DNA from: an uncultured Neisseriaceae bacterium
Lineage (GTDB): Bacteria > Pseudomonadota > Gammaproteobacteria > Burkholderiales > UBA11063
DNA: 25,557 nucleotides
NCBI GenBank assembly: GCA_937952895.1
Contig: CALFYC010000006.1
Location: 1-25,557 of the forward strand
Reading direction: 5' to 3'
The notes below the pieces were generated by a model, which worked only from the letters and a program-made list of their open reading frames with translations, did not search any database and was not told where the DNA came from. Shown in pieces: positions 7,754 to 15,618 of this stretch (positions are counted from its first letter, which is position 1; each line of letters starts with the position of its first letter). A program made the position numbers and the translations under genes.

Positions 7754-7932
7754 GGGTTAGATTTAGAGCTCAAATGCGAATGCAATTCGAACTTAAAACC
7801 ATTAATTAATCATATTCAAGAGTTATTGAATAACCGAAAAATATTGGATATTTAACTCCTAACGAGGTGATTAGTCAATACTTAGAAAGATATTATGCAT
7901 GTTTTAAAAATAATTGCGCATTTCAGTCTTAA
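7754..7932 (+). pseudogene. Decayed IS30-type transposase C-terminus
   Basis: Between the YciI gene and the VTT gene, bases 7805-7834 read INHIQELLNNR, and after a shift of frame at about 7835 the sequence reads PKNIGYLTPNEVISQYLE and runs to TAA 7930-7932. Joined, LLNNRP-KNIGYLTPNEV matches the LNNRPRK.LGY.TPNEV signature near the end of IS30-family transposases. The catalytic DDE region and the rest of the gene are absent, and I find no terminal inverted repeats. It is a remnant with at least one frameshift; the upstream limit (7754) is only where the first frame is open. Confidence 0.6.
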
Positions 7933-8021
7933 ATAAGTATATGGATCATATTTTAAAAATTAGTCTAAAAAATTAGAAGTTGAGTTTAAACTAATAAAAC
8001 CAGGCTATATGCAATTGTTTA

Positions 8022-8073
8022 TGTTACAATCGTCTTTGCTTATTTCAATTTCAGTAATTAAGTATGCTAGAAT
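8022..8073 (+). promoter_or_regulatory. Candidate promoter(s) for VTT-domain gene
   Basis: Two extended -10 candidates lie before the GTG at 8141: TG-T-TACAAT at 8022-8030 and TG-C-TAGAAT at 8065-8073. Neither has a good -35 at 17 bases. The second leaves a leader of about 60 bases. Which one is used cannot be told from the sequence. Confidence 0.35.
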
Positions 8074-8140
8074 CAACATATAAATTCTAAATTAAGGTGC
8101 AGAGCTTAAAATCTGTTTATTAATAGAGAGAGTTGCCAGC

Positions 8141-8857
8141 GTGAAAAAAATAGTTAAATTATTAATTTTATTTCTAGTGATTATAGTTTCACTTTTTCTA
8201 ATATATCATTATCATTTACATGATTATGTAAGCATCGCTGGGCTTAATAAATATCATGGCAAAATTATCGATACTGAATCAAAAAATCCAGCATTATTTA
8301 TTATTATTTGTATGCTATGCTATATAGTCTTGATTGCTTGTTGTATACCCGGGACAGTTTTATTGGATGTGTTCGCTGGATTTTTATTTGGTTGTTATTT
8401 TGGTAGCGCACTAGTTGTTATTAGTTACACAATTGGTGCGGTAATTAACTTTTTTGTGGTTGGTTATATTTTTAAAGACTTATTTATTAACCGTTTTGAA
8501 GGGGTTAAGAATAAGGTGCAATCCGCAAATAAGCATAAATTACTTTTAAATCTTATTGGATTACGTTTAATTCCAGTGGTTCCATTTTGGGCAATTAATA
8601 TTGTTGCCGCAATATTAGAAGTTGATATTAAAATGTTTTTATTATCGACCGTGATTGGTATTATACCAGCTTCTGTAATTTATGTAATTATTGGTGATGG
8701 ATTTAGACATTTGATTGCTAACCATAAAGAGTTAAGTCCACATATGTTAGATACGCCAAGCATATGGTTACCATTGTTGGCGCTTTCAATTCTAGCTTTT
8801 TTACCCAATATAATAAAGTTAATCAAACAGATTCTTAAATATACTAAATTAAATTAA
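8141..8857 (+). CDS. VTT-domain (TVP38/TMEM64, DedA-like) membrane protein
   Basis: 238 residues, GTG start at 8141 with a GAGAGAG stretch upstream. An N-terminal membrane segment (about 7-22) is followed by a second near 50-70 and by the VTT (SNARE-associated Golgi protein) core: a glycine-rich G.V...FAGFLFG segment in the middle, and a LRLIPVVPFW re-entrant motif around residues 146-155, then two or three more membrane helices and a lysine-rich tail. Bacterial members of this superfamily are inner-membrane proteins; the related DedA proteins have been linked to lipid-carrier flipping and membrane homeostasis, but substrates of the TVP38 branch are not settled. The stop overlaps the stop of the convergent permease gene by 4 bases, with no terminator between them. 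Confidence 0.85.
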   Translation: MKKIVKLLILFLVIIVSLFLIYHYHLHDYVSIAGLNKYHGKIIDTESKNPALFIIICMLCYIVLIACCIPGTVLLDVFAGFLFGCYFGSALVVISYTIGAVINFFVVGYIFKDLFINRFEGVKNKVQSANKHKLLLNLIGLRLIPVVPFWAINIVAAILEVDIKMFLLSTVIGIIPASVIYVIIGDGFRHLIANHKELSPHMLDTPSIWLPLLALSILAFLPNIIKLIKQILKYTKLN

Positions 8858-10191
8858 TGTGGTTTGCGTTTAATCGCATAAATCATTGATAAGCCTAATA
8901 TCCATAGTGGTGCTACATATACACTCATTCGCAAATCATCCATATCAAGCATAATAAACATTACAATTATAAGATAAATAATTGCAATTATATTTGCAAA
9001 TGGGTATAAATATAAGCGGTATTTTAATTCTTTTTTATTTACAATCATATGTTTACGAAAGTAAATTTGCGTAACTAAGACCATAAACCAAACAATTAAA
9101 ATTGTTGATGTTGCAATAGTCAATAAATACATAATGGCTTTATTCGGAAATAAATAGTTAACCAAAACAGCAATTAAGACAGAACTACTTGTAAAAATAA
9201 CTGCTTTTTGTGGGATATGACGCTTTGGAGATATTTTTGATAATCCTTTAGGTGCATGACCATTACATCCAAGACTAAATACCATTCGTGATGCACTATA
9301 TAGACAACTATTAAATGCTGATAAAGCAGCTGTAATTGCTACTAAATTCATTACTCCTGCTGCATAAGTTAAGCCAATTTTTTTAAATACATCAACAAAT
9401 GGGCTAATATTATTGGAAAGTTGAGTAAATGGGTATAATGCAATAATTGCAGTCATGGTAAGAATGTAAAAAATTAGTATTCTAAAAATTGTCCCATTTA
9501 TAGCTTTAGGAACTGTTTGATTTGGATCTTCAGATTCACCAGCAGCAATAGTGACAAATTCAGTTCCACCAAATGAAAATACTACGATTACAAGTGATGC
9601 AATAAATCCCTTGAGACCTCCTGCAAATAAAATTGAGCTATTAGCATATTCACCAATTTGTGGATTAAGGCTATGTTTGAAAAAAATTAAGTATGCACTA
9701 AAAATAAGCATGGCAATAATGGCACAAACTTTAATCCCCGCAAACCAAAATTCAAATTCACCAAATAGGCGAATACTTAGTAGATTTATTCCGGTAAAAA
9801 TTACTAAAATAACGAAACAAATTATCCAGTGTGGAATCCCTGGGTAAAAATAATCAATAAATATAGTAACTGCAGTTAATTCAACCATACATACAACTGT
9901 ATATTCAAACCAAGCACTCCAACCTGATATGAAACCTGCGTATTTACCGATGTATTTATTTGCATATTCACTAAATGAACCAGAATTTGGATTTGCAACC
10001 GTCATTTCACCTAAAGCGCGCATTATTATATAAACAACAAGCCCACTTAAAATATAAGCTAGAATAATCGATGGTCCTGTCATTTGGATGGTTTTGGCAG
10101 ACCCAAAAAATAAACCTGTTCCAATTACACCACCTAGCGCAATCATGCGTAAGTGTCGATTTTTTAGTTTGTGCATAAGTTGTTTTTTCAT
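8854..10191 (-). CDS. Amino acid permease, APC superfamily (AAT family)
   Basis: 445 residues with about 12 hydrophobic segments. The first helix carries the APC signature GGVIGTGLFFGS at about residues 20-31, and RALGEM follows around residues 58-63, as in E. coli ProY, GabP, LysP and CycA. FSFGGTEFVTIAAGE, also typical of this group, lies near residue 205. Known members are inner-membrane proton symporters for amino acids or GABA; which substrate is carried cannot be read from the sequence. Start at ATG 10191-10189 with only a weak purine stretch upstream. The gap to the PHP gene upstream is 74 bases and contains a loose stem (GCTAATAA / TTATTGGC) and a TATAAG, so it may be the last gene of the yggS-proC-PHP operon or have its own weak promoter. 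Confidence 0.88.
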   Translation of the reverse strand: MKKQLMHKLKNRHLRMIALGGVIGTGLFFGSAKTIQMTGPSIILAYILSGLVVYIIMRALGEMTVANPNSGSFSEYANKYIGKYAGFISGWSAWFEYTVVCMVELTAVTIFIDYFYPGIPHWIICFVILVIFTGINLLSIRLFGEFEFWFAGIKVCAIIAMLIFSAYLIFFKHSLNPQIGEYANSSILFAGGLKGFIASLVIVVFSFGGTEFVTIAAGESEDPNQTVPKAINGTIFRILIFYILTMTAIIALYPFTQLSNNISPFVDVFKKIGLTYAAGVMNLVAITAALSAFNSCLYSASRMVFSLGCNGHAPKGLSKISPKRHIPQKAVIFTSSSVLIAVLVNYLFPNKAIMYLLTIATSTILIVWFMVLVTQIYFRKHMIVNKKELKYRLYLYPFANIIAIIYLIIVMFIMLDMDDLRMSVYVAPLWILGLSMIYAIKRKPH

Positions 10192-10265
10192 GTTTTACCA
10201 TTCTTATAAATTGAAATAATTTTTAAAAGCCAATAAGGCAATGTGAAATGTAAAAATTTATTTTA

Positions 10266-11132
10266 TTAGCATAATTCTGGAATTCCAAGCTCACTAAAAA
10301 TAGGTTCACAAATTGAGGGTAATGATGGATTAACCCCAACTTTTATGGTGCGGTAACTTTCATTTAGATTATGAAAGTCACTACCAACACTAGCTAATAA
10401 CTTTTCCATTTTTGAGATCTGCGCAATATTTTGTACATCACTTTCAGAATGTGATGAACTTCTCACTTCAATCCCTCTGCCACCTAATTCTTTAAATTGA
10501 CCAATTAGTTTTAAAAGTTTTGTGCGAGTGAATTTGTAACGTGCCGGATGGGCAATTACAGCAATTCCTCCAGCCATTGTTATCCAATGTAGAGCATCTT
10601 CAAGAGTAGCCCATTTTTGTGTTACATAACCAGGCTTTCCTGGAGCTAAAAATTTATCAAAGGCTTTGCCGGGTTTAGCATAATTATTATCAACTAGAAA
10701 TCTGGCAAAGTGAGTTCTACTTAAGGCTTCAACTTTAGAACAATATTTAAGTGCACCATCTAGAGCACCTTCAATTCCAATTTTAGCTAGATTATCGGCG
10801 ATTTTTTGACCTCGAGTTAATCGTTGTGAACGAAGTGTGTTTAAATTGTCGATTAATAATTTATTTGTTGCATCAATTCCTAAACCTAAAATATGGATTA
10901 GAGAATTACTTTCCCAAGTAACAGATATTTCAACACCACTAATTAGATTAATATTATTGTCATGAGCACATAATTTAGCATCTTCAATTCCTGCAATTGT
11001 ATCATGGTCAGTAAGAGATAAATATTGACAACCATTAGCTTTAGCAAGATCAATGACTTCTGATATAGAATGCGCCCCATCTGAATGGAGAGAATGACAA
11101 TGTAAATCAATAGGGATAGTAGTACTTTTCAT
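10266..11132 (-). CDS. rnm: PHP-domain phosphoesterase (RNase AM / YciV-like)
   Basis: 288 residues, close to E. coli YciV (RNase AM, 293). PHP metal-site motifs are in order: HCHSLHSDG (His11, His13, Asp18), TDHDT (residues 41-45), GVEIS (Glu68), HPARY and GSDFH. The family hydrolyses phosphodiesters with a trinuclear metal site; E. coli RNase AM works as a 5'-3' exonuclease on short RNAs and in rRNA 5' maturation, and some members act on 3',5'-bisphosphonucleotides. The ATG overlaps the TGA of proC in an ATGA, so translation is probably coupled. No key residue is missing. The symbol is by family resemblance; orthology was not tested. Confidence 0.82.
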   Translation of the reverse strand: MKSTTIPIDLHCHSLHSDGAHSISEVIDLAKANGCQYLSLTDHDTIAGIEDAKLCAHDNNINLISGVEISVTWESNSLIHILGLGIDATNKLLIDNLNTLRSQRLTRGQKIADNLAKIGIEGALDGALKYCSKVEALSRTHFARFLVDNNYAKPGKAFDKFLAPGKPGYVTQKWATLEDALHWITMAGGIAVIAHPARYKFTRTKLLKLIGQFKELGGRGIEVRSSSHSESDVQNIAQISKMEKLLASVGSDFHNLNESYRTIKVGVNPSLPSICEPIFSELGIPELC

Positions 11133-11950
11133 AAAGTCTCATTAAATGATTGACTAATTTCTTTAGCTCTATTGTAACATGCAACCTCAGCTTTATGGAC
11201 AATTTGTTTTAAATCATATTGCTCAAAAACATTAATAGCTCTCTCTGTTGTGCCATTTTTGGAAGTTACATTAGTCCTAAGTTTTGCAATCGTTAGATTT
11301 TGGTTATTTTCAATCAGTTTGATGCTTCCTTTTGCTACTTGCAGAGTAATTGCTTGAGCATCTTCTTTTGATAAACCAAATTGATTAATTGCAACGTCAA
11401 TCATTGATTCAAGAAAATAAAAAAAGTAAGCCGGAGCACTACCTGCAACTGCAGTAATTTTATCTATCATTTCTTCATTTTGACAAATAAAAATTTTGCC
11501 AATACTTATGAAGATTGCTTTGATTTGTTGTTGTTCATAATCTGTAATATTTTCATTAAAATAAATACCACTTAATCCTTCTCCTACAGATGATGGTGTA
11601 TTTGGCATTATTCGAATAATTTTATTATTTAAGCTCCAAACTTTTAAAATATTAGTGGTTATTCCGGCCATAACAGAAATAATGATTGGAAATGTAATTT
11701 TATCTTGGATTGCTAAAATTGCATTTTTGGCATCAATTGGTTTTACTGCTAAAATGAGAATATCGGAATCCGATAATTGTTCATCTAAAGCTGTGCAAAA
11801 TGTAATATGTGGATATAGTTGAATTAAGTTATCACATTTGGCTTTATTTCTCTGAATAACATTTATTTGATATTTGTTTGGGCATATCCTAGCAAATATC
11901 GCTTCTGCCATATTGCCACCCCCAATAAAGAAAATTCTAGTTTTAGACAT
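11129..11950 (-). CDS. proC: Pyrroline-5-carboxylate reductase
   Basis: 273 residues, the usual ProC length. It catalyses the last step of proline synthesis, NAD(P)H-dependent reduction of 1-pyrroline-5-carboxylate in the cytoplasm. An N-terminal Rossmann motif (FIGGGNMAEAI), ILAVKP, RIMPNTP and AVAGSAPAYFF are visible; the C-terminal dimer domain has TSKNGTTERA where TSPGGTT is common, a variation in a conserved loop. ATG 11950 was chosen because TGGAGA lies about 9 bases upstream and the Rossmann strand follows at once; an in-frame TTG at 11965 is not needed. The ATG overlaps the yggS stop by 8 bases (ATGTCTAA), and the yggS-proC pairing is widely conserved in bacteria. Confidence 0.95.
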   Translation of the reverse strand: MSKTRIFFIGGGNMAEAIFARICPNKYQINVIQRNKAKCDNLIQLYPHITFCTALDEQLSDSDILILAVKPIDAKNAILAIQDKITFPIIISVMAGITTNILKVWSLNNKIIRIMPNTPSSVGEGLSGIYFNENITDYEQQQIKAIFISIGKIFICQNEEMIDKITAVAGSAPAYFFYFLESMIDVAINQFGLSKEDAQAITLQVAKGSIKLIENNQNLTIAKLRTNVTSKNGTTERAINVFEQYDLKQIVHKAEVACYNRAKEISQSFNETL

Positions 11951-12620
11951 AATTTCTATCTCCAAAAATTAATGTGCCAATTCTGATTATATTCGCACCA
12001 ACTTCAAGTGCAATATTATAATCATTTGACATACCCATTGAAAGTGAGTCAATTAGGCTTGGGTATATTGTCTTTAATCGATCAAAAAAAACCTTTAAAT
12101 TAATAAATTGTTGTTTTATAATTGTTATATCGTTAGTATTACTCGCAATTCCCATTAGTCCTCGTAATTTTAATTTTGGCTGTAAGTTAATGGTTTTAGC
12201 TAATTGTAGAATTTCTTCAAAGGTTTTAATTCCAGCTTTACTTTTTTCTTCACTAATATTCACGGCAATTAGTACATTAAGGGGCGATAGATTTTGTGGT
12301 CTTTGCGAATTTAGGCGAATTATTTGTTTTTCATTTTCTAATGAGTGTGCCCAACTGGCTTTTTCTGCAATATATTTGGTTTTATTTGTCTGAATTTTAC
12401 CAATAAAATGCCAAACTATTTCTAGATCAGAAAGATGACATGCTTTTTGATTGAATTCTTGAACATAATTTTCACCAAAATCCCTCTGACCAAATTCATA
12501 TAATTGACGAATTTTATCTGAGGAAATATTTTTGCTTACCGCAATAATTTTAGGCTGATTAGGGAAATTTTGTCTAATCGCTGATTGTAGTTTATTCAAA
12601 TTTTTGGCAACAAGATTCAT
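11943..12620 (-). CDS. yggS: PLP homeostasis protein (YggS/YBL036C family)
   Basis: 225 residues, within the family range. The fold is a pyridoxal-phosphate-binding TIM barrel like the N-terminal domain of alanine racemase, without known catalytic activity; it is thought to buffer PLP and affects amino acid pools. PLP lysine is Lys30 in IIAVSKN; other family motifs present are FGENYVQE, WHFIGKIQTNK, GLMGIAS and SMGMSNDYNIA followed by IRIGTLIFG. ATG 12620 was chosen over an upstream in-frame ATG at 12710, whose 30 extra residues have no family counterpart and would run through the candidate promoter. First gene of the overlapping yggS-proC-PHP unit. Confidence 0.93.
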   Translation of the reverse strand: MNLVAKNLNKLQSAIRQNFPNQPKIIAVSKNISSDKIRQLYEFGQRDFGENYVQEFNQKACHLSDLEIVWHFIGKIQTNKTKYIAEKASWAHSLENEKQIIRLNSQRPQNLSPLNVLIAVNISEEKSKAGIKTFEEILQLAKTINLQPKLKLRGLMGIASNTNDITIIKQQFINLKVFFDRLKTIYPSLIDSLSMGMSNDYNIALEVGANIIRIGTLIFGDRNYV

Positions 12621-12648
12621 TTTTATATCCAAAATTAATATAGACGAA

Positions 12649-12654
12649 ATTATA
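12649..12654 (-). promoter_or_regulatory. Candidate -10 for yggS-proC operon
   Basis: TATAAT on the minus strand (ATTATA on the plus strand) lies 29 bases before the yggS ATG. There is no TG extension and no clear -35, so the call rests on the hexamer and position only. Confidence 0.4.
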
Positions 12655-12821
12655 TGAGATAAAGAAATAGTTTTGCTAAATAATTTAACCAAAGCTTTGT
12701 TTTTAAGCATAAATTTAGGTCTAGGTTGTTGATAAATAGAGTTAAATTAAACTTATTATTTTATAAGTCGTGAATTTCCAAGCTGTTTTCAATGTTAAGG
12801 ATTATTGGGATAGCTAATAAA

Positions 12822-12830
12822 TGTTATAAT
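12822..12830 (+). promoter_or_regulatory. Extended -10 promoter TGTTATAAT for MFS gene
   Basis: TG-T-TATAAT lies 40 bases before the MFS ATG. A loose TTGGGA at 12805 is too close to serve as a standard -35. Confidence 0.55.
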
Positions 12831-12869
12831 TATTGCGTTAGTTATAGATTAAATTATTATGGAGTTTTA

Positions 12870-14021
12870 ATGAAAAAGGGTTTAATTGCTCTAATGTTCG
12901 GTGGGGTTGGAATAGGCCTTACTGAATTTGTAATGGCTGGATTACTACCTGATTTAGTTTCTCATCTAAAAATATCAGTACCTGTTGCGGGTCACTTGAT
13001 TTCAAATTATGCATTAGGTGTGGTAGTTGGGGCGCCGATAATAGTTTTAGCTGCAGGAAAGGTTCCGCCCCGCAAGTTATTAATTATCTTAATGGCAATT
13101 TTTACTATTTTTAATGGTTTATCTGCATTAGCACCTAATTATCATGTTTTATTGATAACTAGATTTTTATCTGGAATTCCACATGGGGCTTATTTTGGAG
13201 TTGGTGCAGTTGTTGCAAGTAGAATGGCTAAACGTGGAATGGAATCAAGAGCGGTAGCTGTAATGTTCTCTGGGCTTACTTTGGCTAATTTAATAGGTGT
13301 TCCGATTGGAACCTATATTGGTCATTACTATTCTTGGCGTTATACTTTTCTACTAATTACTCTAATTGGCATAATTACAATGCTTAGTTTAAAAGCTTGG
13401 TTGCCATTCTTTGAATCAACAAAGCCTAAACGAATTAAACATGAATTATTATTTTTTAGTCATTTAGACTCATGGATTATTATTACATTTGTTTCAATTG
13501 GTACTGCTGGGTTATTTGCTTGGGTAAGCTATATAGCGCCATTGTTAATTGGAATTACTCATTTTAATCCCAATCTTATTTCTTATATTATGGCTATTGC
13601 TGGAGTGGGAATGGTTGTAGGTAATATATTAGGTGGAAAGCTTGCAGATAAATATTTACCATCAAATACTATTTTATGTTCATTGTTATTAATGGTTATA
13701 TCTTTAATAATTACCCACTATGTGGCACCTTATAAAATTATATCCTTGATTATGATTTTTATGACTGGAGTAATTGCATTTTCATTGGCAGCACCAATTC
13801 AAATATTAATGATAAGATCAGCAAAAGGTTCAGAATTACTCGCAGCATCAGTTGTACATGGAGCATTTAATATTGGGAATGCACTAGGAGCTTTTTTAGG
13901 TGGGCTTCCATTAATTTATGGCTTTAACTATGATTCACCACAGCTAGTTGGTGCAGGAATGGCATTTGTTGGTGCAATGGTAGTTATCTTATTAAAGTAT
14001 TTATATAAAAATATTTATTAA
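12870..14021 (+). CDS. AraJ-type MFS transporter
   Basis: 383 residues, ATG 12870 with GGAG 5 bases upstream; an upstream in-frame ATG (12792) runs through the promoter and is rejected. About 12 membrane segments. Diagnostic stretches agree closely with E. coli AraJ from memory: G.TEFVMAGLLPDL at the N-terminus, AGHLISNYALGVVVGAP, RFLSGIPHGAYFGVGAVV, SWRYTFLL and APIQILMI. This places it in the DHA1 (drug:H+ antiporter, 12-helix) group of the major facilitator superfamily, inner-membrane proton-driven exporters. AraJ itself has been linked to arabinose or other sugar efflux without a firm substrate, so no substrate is assigned. It is transcribed alone, divergent from yggS. Confidence 0.85.
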   Translation: MKKGLIALMFGGVGIGLTEFVMAGLLPDLVSHLKISVPVAGHLISNYALGVVVGAPIIVLAAGKVPPRKLLIILMAIFTIFNGLSALAPNYHVLLITRFLSGIPHGAYFGVGAVVASRMAKRGMESRAVAVMFSGLTLANLIGVPIGTYIGHYYSWRYTFLLITLIGIITMLSLKAWLPFFESTKPKRIKHELLFFSHLDSWIIITFVSIGTAGLFAWVSYIAPLLIGITHFNPNLISYIMAIAGVGMVVGNILGGKLADKYLPSNTILCSLLLMVISLIITHYVAPYKIISLIMIFMTGVIAFSLAAPIQILMIRSAKGSELLAASVVHGAFNIGNALGAFLGGLPLIYGFNYDSPQLVGAGMAFVGAMVVILLKYLYKNIY

Positions 14022-14050
14022 AAATTTCGTTTGGAATATTAGAAATTTTT
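14020..14050 (+). terminator. Weak AT-rich hairpin after MFS gene
   Basis: A 9-bp stem AAAAATTTC / GAAATTTTT with a 13-base loop, starting inside the stop codon. The stem has a single G-C pair, so its strength is doubtful. Confidence 0.4.
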
Positions 14051-14069
14051 AATTAAATAAAAGGCTAGC

Positions 14070-14086
14070 TGTAGAAAATTTCTACA
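14070..14086. promoter_or_regulatory. 17-bp palindrome upstream of erpA promoter
   Basis: TGTAGAAA-A-TTTCTACA, two perfect 8-base arms around one base, centred about 52 bases before the erpA -10. The size and symmetry fit a dimeric repressor or activator site. It does not resemble an IscR site, and no regulator can be named. Confidence 0.35.
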
Positions 14087-14123
14087 AGTTATATAGTTAA
14101 GGTTTACTTAGGCTTAGAGTTTT

Positions 14124-14132
14124 TGTTATAAT
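14124..14132 (+). promoter_or_regulatory. Extended -10 promoter of the erpA operon
   Basis: TG-T-TATAAT at 14124-14132, with TTTACT at 14103-14108 as a passable -35 (18-base spacer). It is 34 bases before the erpA ATG. Confidence 0.6.
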
Positions 14133-14166
14133 ACGTTCAAAGATATTATTTTTTGGGTTTTTTATT

Positions 14167-14499
14167 ATGGATGTGCAAATTACGTTTACTGATAATGCAG
14201 TTAAAAAAGTTAAGGAATTAATAGAAGAAGAGGGTAATCCAGATTTAAAGCTTAGAGCTTTTATAACTGGTGGTGGTTGTTCTGGTTTTCAATATGGATT
14301 TACTTTTGATGAAATTGCTAACGAAGATGATTTGGTTGTAGAAAAAGATGGCGTTCAGTTTTTAATTGATGGAATGTCATTTCAATATTTAGTTGGAGCT
14401 GAAATTGACTATATTGATTCACTTGAAGGATCGCAATTTACAATTAAAAATCCTAATGCATCAACTACTTGTGGATGTGGGTCTTCATTTTCAGTCTAA
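14167..14499 (+). CDS. erpA: Iron-sulfur cluster insertion protein ErpA
   Basis: 110 residues. A-type Fe-S carrier of the cytoplasm that passes clusters from the ISC or SUF scaffold to apoproteins; in E. coli it is needed for isoprenoid synthesis (IspG/IspH) and respiration. The three cluster-binding cysteines are present: Cys38 in ITGGGCSGFQYGFTFD and Cys102 and Cys104 in STTCGCGSSFSV. The run LKLRAFITGGGCSGFQYGF and the NPNA...CGCGSSF ending are more like ErpA than IscA or SufA. The ATG at 14167 lacks a good ribosome-binding site (only GGG within a T-rich stretch), which is odd for the first gene of the operon. The next gene begins on the base after the stop. Confidence 0.95.
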   Translation: MDVQITFTDNAVKKVKELIEEEGNPDLKLRAFITGGGCSGFQYGFTFDEIANEDDLVVEKDGVQFLIDGMSFQYLVGAEIDYIDSLEGSQFTIKNPNASTTCGCGSSFSV

Positions 14500-14988
14500 A
14501 TGATGAAGTTTAGTATTTTAATTTGTTTGATCTCATTGTTTATTCGGAGCTTGTTAGCGCTGAGTATGAGTGATTTCATGCCCTCTTTTCTACATCCTGG
14601 AAACAAAGAAAGTAAAAATCATAATGAGCCAGTTAAGCCATTAGTAGATATAAAGCGTAATTCTAGTAGTACGCAAAAAAGTTGGTATTGTAATCGGATT
14701 AAGGATGATGTTACTAATGTTTTTTGTAATAAAACAAGTAGCAGTGAAGTGGTTTCTAGTAAGAATGTTGTCTATGAATCTAGTCCAGATGATCGCTCTG
14801 TTATGATAGATAACTCAGCACAAAATGATTTTGCTAAACCAACGGTTAATTCAGATGCATTTCAAAGCCCACAGGCAAAGAGTGTAATTCAAAATTCACA
14901 GCCCAATTTTTCTGTGCCAATTCAGCCCAGCAAAAATGTTAATATGAACATAAATCAACAACAAATCCAAATCAATATTAAGTATTAG
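14500..14988 (+). CDS. Orphan exported protein between erpA and plsY
   Basis: 162 residues, starting at the ATGATG that directly follows the erpA TAA, so translation is likely coupled; no separate Shine-Dalgarno is seen. Residues 1-22 are a hydrophobic signal or anchor. The rest is hydrophilic and looks disordered: Ser, Asn, Gln and Lys rich, with a Gln/Asn-rich tail (MNINQQQIQINIKY), and a single cysteine pair (Cys64 and Cys76) in a short region WYCNRI...FCNK that may form a loop disulfide. I recognise no family. Being fixed inside a tight housekeeping operon suggests a real envelope protein; the next gene, plsY, starts 9 bases after its stop. Confidence 0.7.
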   Translation: MMKFSILICLISLFIRSLLALSMSDFMPSFLHPGNKESKNHNEPVKPLVDIKRNSSSTQKSWYCNRIKDDVTNVFCNKTSSSEVVSSKNVVYESSPDDRSVMIDNSAQNDFAKPTVNSDAFQSPQAKSVIQNSQPNFSVPIQPSKNVNMNINQQQIQINIKY

Positions 14989-14997
14989 GTGTAAATT

Positions 14998-15597
14998 ATG
15001 ATATATACAGCATTTATTTTATCTTATTTAATTGGTTCAATTTCTTTTGCAATTCTTTCAAGTTATATTTTTTCAATGAATGATCCCAGAAGTTATGGTT
15101 CGAAAAATGCTGGGGCTACTAATGTAATGCGTAGTGGAAATAAAAAAGCGGCTATTTTTACTTTGGTAGGTGATCTAGTCAAAGGGCTTATTGTCGTCAT
15201 CATCGGACGTTTGATATTCAAAGGCACATTGAACGAAACTATAGTTGCGATTTGCGGAATTTTAGTAATTATTGGGCACGTCTATCCGATTTTCTTTAAA
15301 TTTAAAGGTGGCAAAGGAGTTGCTACAGCACTTGGAGTATTTTTAGGGTTTAGCCCATTACTTGCTTTATTGGTAGTTTTAAGTTGGATTATTGTCTTTA
15401 AAATTAGTAAGATATCTTCATTGTCAGCTTTAATTGCTGCGATTTTAGCACCTGTTTATGCTTTTTATCTAATGGGGAATAATGCTTATTTTGGAGGTGT
15501 GTTAGTTATTGGTTGTTTTATTTTATTTACCCATAAGTCAAATATTGTCCGCTTACTCACAAAAGGCGAACATAAATTTCATAAAAAAGATCAATAG
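14998..15597 (+). CDS. plsY: Glycerol-3-phosphate acyltransferase PlsY
   Basis: 199 residues, ATG 14998 preceded by AGGTG. Inner-membrane enzyme that moves the acyl group from acyl-phosphate (made by PlsX) to sn-glycerol-3-phosphate, giving lysophosphatidic acid, the first committed step of phospholipid synthesis. Family motifs are present: an N-terminal SYLIGSISFA helix, GSKNAGATNVMRSG (phosphate-binding loop with the conserved Ser, Asn and Arg), and FKGGKGVATALG (glycerol-3-phosphate site). Five to six membrane segments and a lysine-rich tail match the usual length of about 200. No plsX is in the window. hemH starts 21 bases downstream. Confidence 0.95.
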   Translation: MIYTAFILSYLIGSISFAILSSYIFSMNDPRSYGSKNAGATNVMRSGNKKAAIFTLVGDLVKGLIVVIIGRLIFKGTLNETIVAICGILVIIGHVYPIFFKFKGGKGVATALGVFLGFSPLLALLVVLSWIIVFKISKISSLSALIAAILAPVYAFYLMGNNAYFGGVLVIGCFILFTHKSNIVRLLTKGEHKFHKKDQ

Positions 15598-15618
15598 ATA
15601 TTATATATTTAAATTATT

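Noticed and set aside
7777..7789. Short dyad CGAAT-GCA-ATTCG as an operator or IS end
   Set aside because: Five-base arms are too short to stand out in 25 kb, and it falls within the transposase remnant; no partner repeat was found.
9551..9847. Open frame on the plus strand opposite the amino acid permease
   Set aside because: It lies fully antisense to a clear APC permease gene, has no ribosome-binding site or recognisable product, and is best explained as a shadow of the coding strand.
12621..12710. N-terminal extension of yggS from an upstream in-frame ATG
   Set aside because: The extra 30 residues have no family counterpart and overlap the candidate promoter; ATG 12620 gives the normal length.
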